From: Acholeplasmataceae bacterium | GTDB lineage: Bacteria > Bacillota_I > Bacilli_A > ML615J-28 > CAG-698 | DNA length: 9,519 nt | Assembly: GCA_012840905.1 (NCBI GenBank) | Contig: DUVT01000249.1 | Location: forward strand, 1-9,519 | Reading direction: 5' to 3' | In this document: in pieces, positions 6,923-9,519 of the stretch | Position numbering within the stretch: the first letter of the stretch is position 1 | How the letters are laid out: each line of letters begins with the position of its first letter | The notes under the pieces: generated by a model | Database searches by the model: none | The model's input: the letters and a program-made list of their open reading frames with translations, nothing else | What the model was told of the DNA's origin: nothing | Position numbers and translations under genes: made by a program

Positions 6923-9340
6923 TTATACAACAATATTAACTATCTTATTTGGAACAACAATTACTTTTCTAATTTCTTTTCCTTCAATAAAGCTTTTCAC
7001 TTTTTCACTTGCAAGCGCAATTTTTTCAAGTTCAGCTTTATCAATATTTACTGCTACATCAACTTTATCTCTTAGTTTACCATTAACTTGAATTACTACT
7101 GTAACTTTATCTTCTACAAGTACCGATTCATCAAATTCTGGCCATTTGCTATGAGCAATTGAAGTAGTGAAGTTTAAAACATTTTGATATAGTTCTTCTG
7201 TTAAATGCGGTGCTACTGGATTTAATAGTTTTAAGAATCCTTCCAAATATTTAAAAGGAACATTTGGATTTTTATAACACTCATTTACAAAAGTCATCAT
7301 TTGACTAATTGCAGTATTAAATCTTAAGTGTTCGTAGTCTACTGTAACTTTCTTAACTGTTTGATGATAAACTTTTTCTAAAGCTTTATTTTCATCAACA
7401 ATATTTGCAATTTCAGTATATAATCTATAAACACGCTCTAAGAATCTTCTAGGTCCTTCAACACCAGAAGTAGTCCATGGTTTGGTTGCTTCAAGTGGAC
7501 CCATAAACATTTCATATAATCTTAGAGTATCTGCACCATAATCACGTACAATATCATCTGGGTTAACAACATTACCACGAGATTTACTCATCTTTTCTCC
7601 ATCAAAACCAAGAATCATACCTTGATTGAAAAGCTTTTGGAATGGTTCTTTTGTTTTTAAAATACCACAATCATAAAGGACTTTATGCCAGAATCTTGCA
7701 TAGAGTAAATGTAGCACTGCATGTTCTGTTCCACCAATATATAAATCTACTGGTAACCAATAGTTAACCATTTCTTGTACATTTGGATCACTTAAATCTA
7801 AGTAATCTTCATTTTCTCTTAAAATATAACCAATATAATACCAACAACTACCTGCCCATTGTGGCATTGTATTAGTTTCACGTCTACCTTTAACACCATC
7901 TTCACGAACTACATTTACCCAATCAGTTGCATTTGCTAGTGGAGATTCACCTGTTTTACTTAGTGTAACTCTTTCTAATTTTGGTAGTTCAAGCGGTAGG
8001 TCTTCAAGCGGTAATACTTCGATAGTACCATCTTCATAATGAATTACTGGGAATGGTTCACCCCAATATCTTTGACGACTAAATACCCAGTCTCTTAATT
8101 TATAGTTAACACTATATTTACCGAGTTTATTATCTTCTAGATATTTAATCATTGCCTTAATAGCATCAGCTTTATTTAGGCCATCTAAGAAATCAGAGTT
8201 AATATGTTTTGCATCACCAGTAAATGCTTGTTCACTTACATCAGCATCTAAGACTGGAATGATTTCTAAATTGAATTTTTTCGCAAACTCATAGTCACGC
8301 TCATCATGGGCAGGAACAGCCATAATCGCACCAGTACCATAGCTAATTAACACATAATCAGCAATCCAAATTGGTACTTTTTTACCATTAGCAGGGTTAA
8401 TCGCATAGGCTCCTGTAAAGACACCAGTTTTATCTTTATTTAAATCTGTTCTATCTAAGTCACTTCTTGATTTTGCATATTCAATATATTTTAAAACTTC
8501 TTCTTTTTGTTCTTCATTTGTAACTTTTAAAACAAGTTCATGTTCTGGTGCTAACACACAATAAGTAGCACCAAAAAGTGTATCAGGTCTTGTAGTGAAG
8601 ACAGTAAATTCAAAGTCAGTATTATCTACTTTAAATATAACTTCTGCACCTTCACTCTTACCAATCCAGTTTCTTTGCATTTCCTTAATGTATTCTGGCC
8701 AATCTAGTTCTTCTAAATCTTCTAGTAATCTTTCTGCATACTCAGTAATCTTAAGTACCCATTGCTTCATTGGTCTTTTAACTACTGGATGGTGACCTCT
8801 TTCACTCACCATTTTGCCATCAACATTAAGAACTTCTTCATTTGCAAGTACAGTCCCTAGTGCTTCACACCAATTAACTTCAATATCTCTAATTTCAGCT
8901 AAGCCTTTTTCATAGAGTTTTGTAAAAATCCATTGTGTCCATTTATAATATTTTGGATCACAAGTAGCAATTTCTTTATCCCAATCATAGGAAAAACCTA
9001 ACATTTTTAATTGAGTTTTTAGTTTTTCAATATTTCTTTCAGTAAATTCTTTTGGATCATTTCCTGTTTCAATTGCATATTGTTCTGCAGGTAAGCCAAA
9101 TGCATCCCATCCCATTGGATGAAGTACATTATATCCTTGCATTCTTTTCATTCTTGCAATAATATCTGTTGCAGTATATCCTTCTGGATGACCTACATGA
9201 AGACCAGCTCCACTTGGATATGGGAACATGTCTAATACATAATATTTTGGTTTGCTAGGATCTGTTTTTGTCTTAAAAACTTTATTTTCTTCCCAGTATT
9301 TTTGCCACCTTTTTTCAATTTCTTGATGGTTATAACTCAT
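6923..9340 (-). CDS. leuS: Leucyl-tRNA synthetase
   Basis: LeuRS charges tRNA-Leu with leucine in the cytoplasm. The 805-residue product matches bacterial LeuRS length (B. subtilis 804). The class I HIGH motif appears as HVGH (48-51) within [12 protein letters not shown], and KMSKS is at 583-587. The zinc-domain region [15 protein letters not shown] is near 156-170. The CP1 editing domain contains [12 protein letters not shown] (249-260) and [12 protein letters not shown] (341-352), including the conserved editing aspartate of the HDERD motif, so proofreading should be intact. The anticodon-binding and C-terminal domains follow, with [15 protein letters not shown] near 746-760. An in-frame GTG at 9355 would add MKVKI, but it directly abuts the upstream stop and would consume the ribosome binding site; the ATG at 9340 with AAGGTG is preferred. 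It is cotranscribed with the upstream membrane protein gene; no promoter is visible before it, and any leader would lie outside the window. Confidence 0.98.
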   Translation of the reverse strand: MSYNHQEIEKRWQKYWEENKVFKTKTDPSKPKYYVLDMFPYPSGAGLHVGHPEGYTATDIIARMKRMQGYNVLHPMGWDAFGLPAEQYAIETGNDPKEFTERNIEKLKTQLKMLGFSYDWDKEIATCDPKYYKWTQWIFTKLYEKGLAEIRDIEVNWCEALGTVLANEEVLNVDGKMVSERGHHPVVKRPMKQWVLKITEYAERLLEDLEELDWPEYIKEMQRNWIGKSEGAEVIFKVDNTDFEFTVFTTRPDTLFGATYCVLAPEHELVLKVTNEEQKEEVLKYIEYAKSRSDLDRTDLNKDKTGVFTGAYAINPANGKKVPIWIADYVLISYGTGAIMAVPAHDERDYEFAKKFNLEIIPVLDADVSEQAFTGDAKHINSDFLDGLNKADAIKAMIKYLEDNKLGKYSVNYKLRDWVFSRQRYWGEPFPVIHYEDGTIEVLPLEDLPLELPKLERVTLSKTGESPLANATDWVNVVREDGVKGRRETNTMPQWAGSCWYYIGYILRENEDYLDLSDPNVQEMVNYWLPVDLYIGGTEHAVLHLLYARFWHKVLYDCGILKTKEPFQKLFNQGMILGFDGEKMSKSRGNVVNPDDIVRDYGADTLRLYEMFMGPLEATKPWTTSGVEGPRRFLERVYRLYTEIANIVDENKALEKVYHQTVKKVTVDYEHLRFNTAISQMMTFVNECYKNPNVPFKYLEGFLKLLNPVAPHLTEELYQNVLNFTTSIAHSKWPEFDESVLVEDKVTVVIQVNGKLRDKVDVAVNIDKAELEKIALASEKVKSFIEGKEIRKVIVVPNKIVNIVV

Positions 9341-9346
9341 AATTTT

Positions 9347-9352
9347 CACCTT
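9347..9352 (-). promoter_or_regulatory. Ribosome binding site fixing the leuS start
   Basis: AAGGTG on the minus strand lies six bases before the ATG at 9340 and only three bases after the upstream gene's stop codon. It favours this ATG over the in-frame GTG at 9355. Confidence 0.7.
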
Positions 9353-9355
9353 CAC

Positions 9356-9519
9356 TTAATTTCTTATATTTGTATCTACGATTCTATTTGCATAAAAATA
9401 ACTTACAAATATTCCAATAATCGATATAAACCTTAATCCATATAAATCACCAATTAAAGTTAAGATAATATATGGTGTCATTGCAAAAATTGTTAACAGC
9501 CAAACTTTTCCAAAGGAAA
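9356..9519 (-). CDS. C-terminal end of a multi-pass membrane protein (partial)
   Basis: The last 53 codons of a minus-strand gene enter from the right edge and end in TAA at 9356-9358. The visible protein begins SFGKVWLLTIFAMTPYIILT and has two hydrophobic segments (roughly W6-Y25 and G27-Y42 of the fragment) joined by a short IGDLYG turn, then a polar tail ANRIVDTNIRN. It is therefore likely the end of a polytopic inner-membrane protein. The pattern weakly recalls DUF1189- or Yip1-type proteins, but too little is visible to assign a family. Its stop is 15 bases before the leuS ATG, so the two genes should share a transcript and may be translationally coupled. Confidence 0.75.
   Translation of the reverse strand, partial: SFGKVWLLTIFAMTPYIILTLIGDLYGLRFISIIGIFVSYFYANRIVDTNIRN

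Noticed and set aside
9341..9355. GTG start five codons upstream of the chosen leuS ATG
   Set aside because: It abuts the previous stop codon, has no ribosome binding site of its own, and contains the AAGGTG used by the later ATG.
1..9519. tRNA, rRNA, riboswitch, CRISPR, insertion sequence or prophage signals
   Set aside because: No direct-repeat arrays, transposase or integrase frames, or conserved RNA motifs were seen in any intergenic stretch; all are shorter than 160 bases.

Overview
The window is an AT-rich stretch of bacterial chromosome carrying housekeeping genes of Firmicutes/Mollicutes type. TGA is used as a real stop (hpf ends in TGA at its family's normal C-terminus) and tryptophan is TGG, so the code is not the Mycoplasma one. 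AT richness, InlB-type repeats on a surface protein and a Cys-TM-RRKK tail suggest a low-GC Bacilli or Mollicutes-like lineage that keeps the standard code, such as Acholeplasma/Izemoplasma relatives. This placement is inference.

Layout, left to right. secA (minus) fills 1-2459 and is cut by the window edge inside its C-terminal zinc motif. Next is a large minus-strand secreted protein (2598-5081): a GHL10/YngK-like glycoside hydrolase domain, an FN3-like domain, four InlB/Listeria-Bacteroides-type repeats and a C-terminal membrane anchor, with its own promoter and a strong hairpin terminator. A small thioredoxin-family gene (5225-5539, plus) is divergent from it and convergent with hpf (minus, long ribosome hibernation factor); the two share a bidirectional terminator that contains the thioredoxin stop codon. 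Upstream of hpf is an unidentified Cys-containing 109-residue protein (6207-6536, minus). A 59-residue highly charged small protein (6692-6871, plus) with an excellent ribosome binding site converges on leuS (6923-9340, minus) across another bidirectional hairpin. leuS starts 15 bases after the stop of a membrane protein whose last 53 residues lie at the right edge.

The hpf-secA proximity matches the B. subtilis hpf-secA-prfB neighbourhood, here interrupted by the thioredoxin-like and hydrolase genes. SecA is the export motor that should move the GHL10 protein out of the cell; HPF and LeuRS act in translation. No RNA gene, mobile element or CRISPR array was seen, and no gene-free stretch exceeds 300 bases. 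I did not find a convincing new multi-gene system; the candidates worth checking are the two unrecognised small proteins and the architecture and tail of the surface hydrolase.
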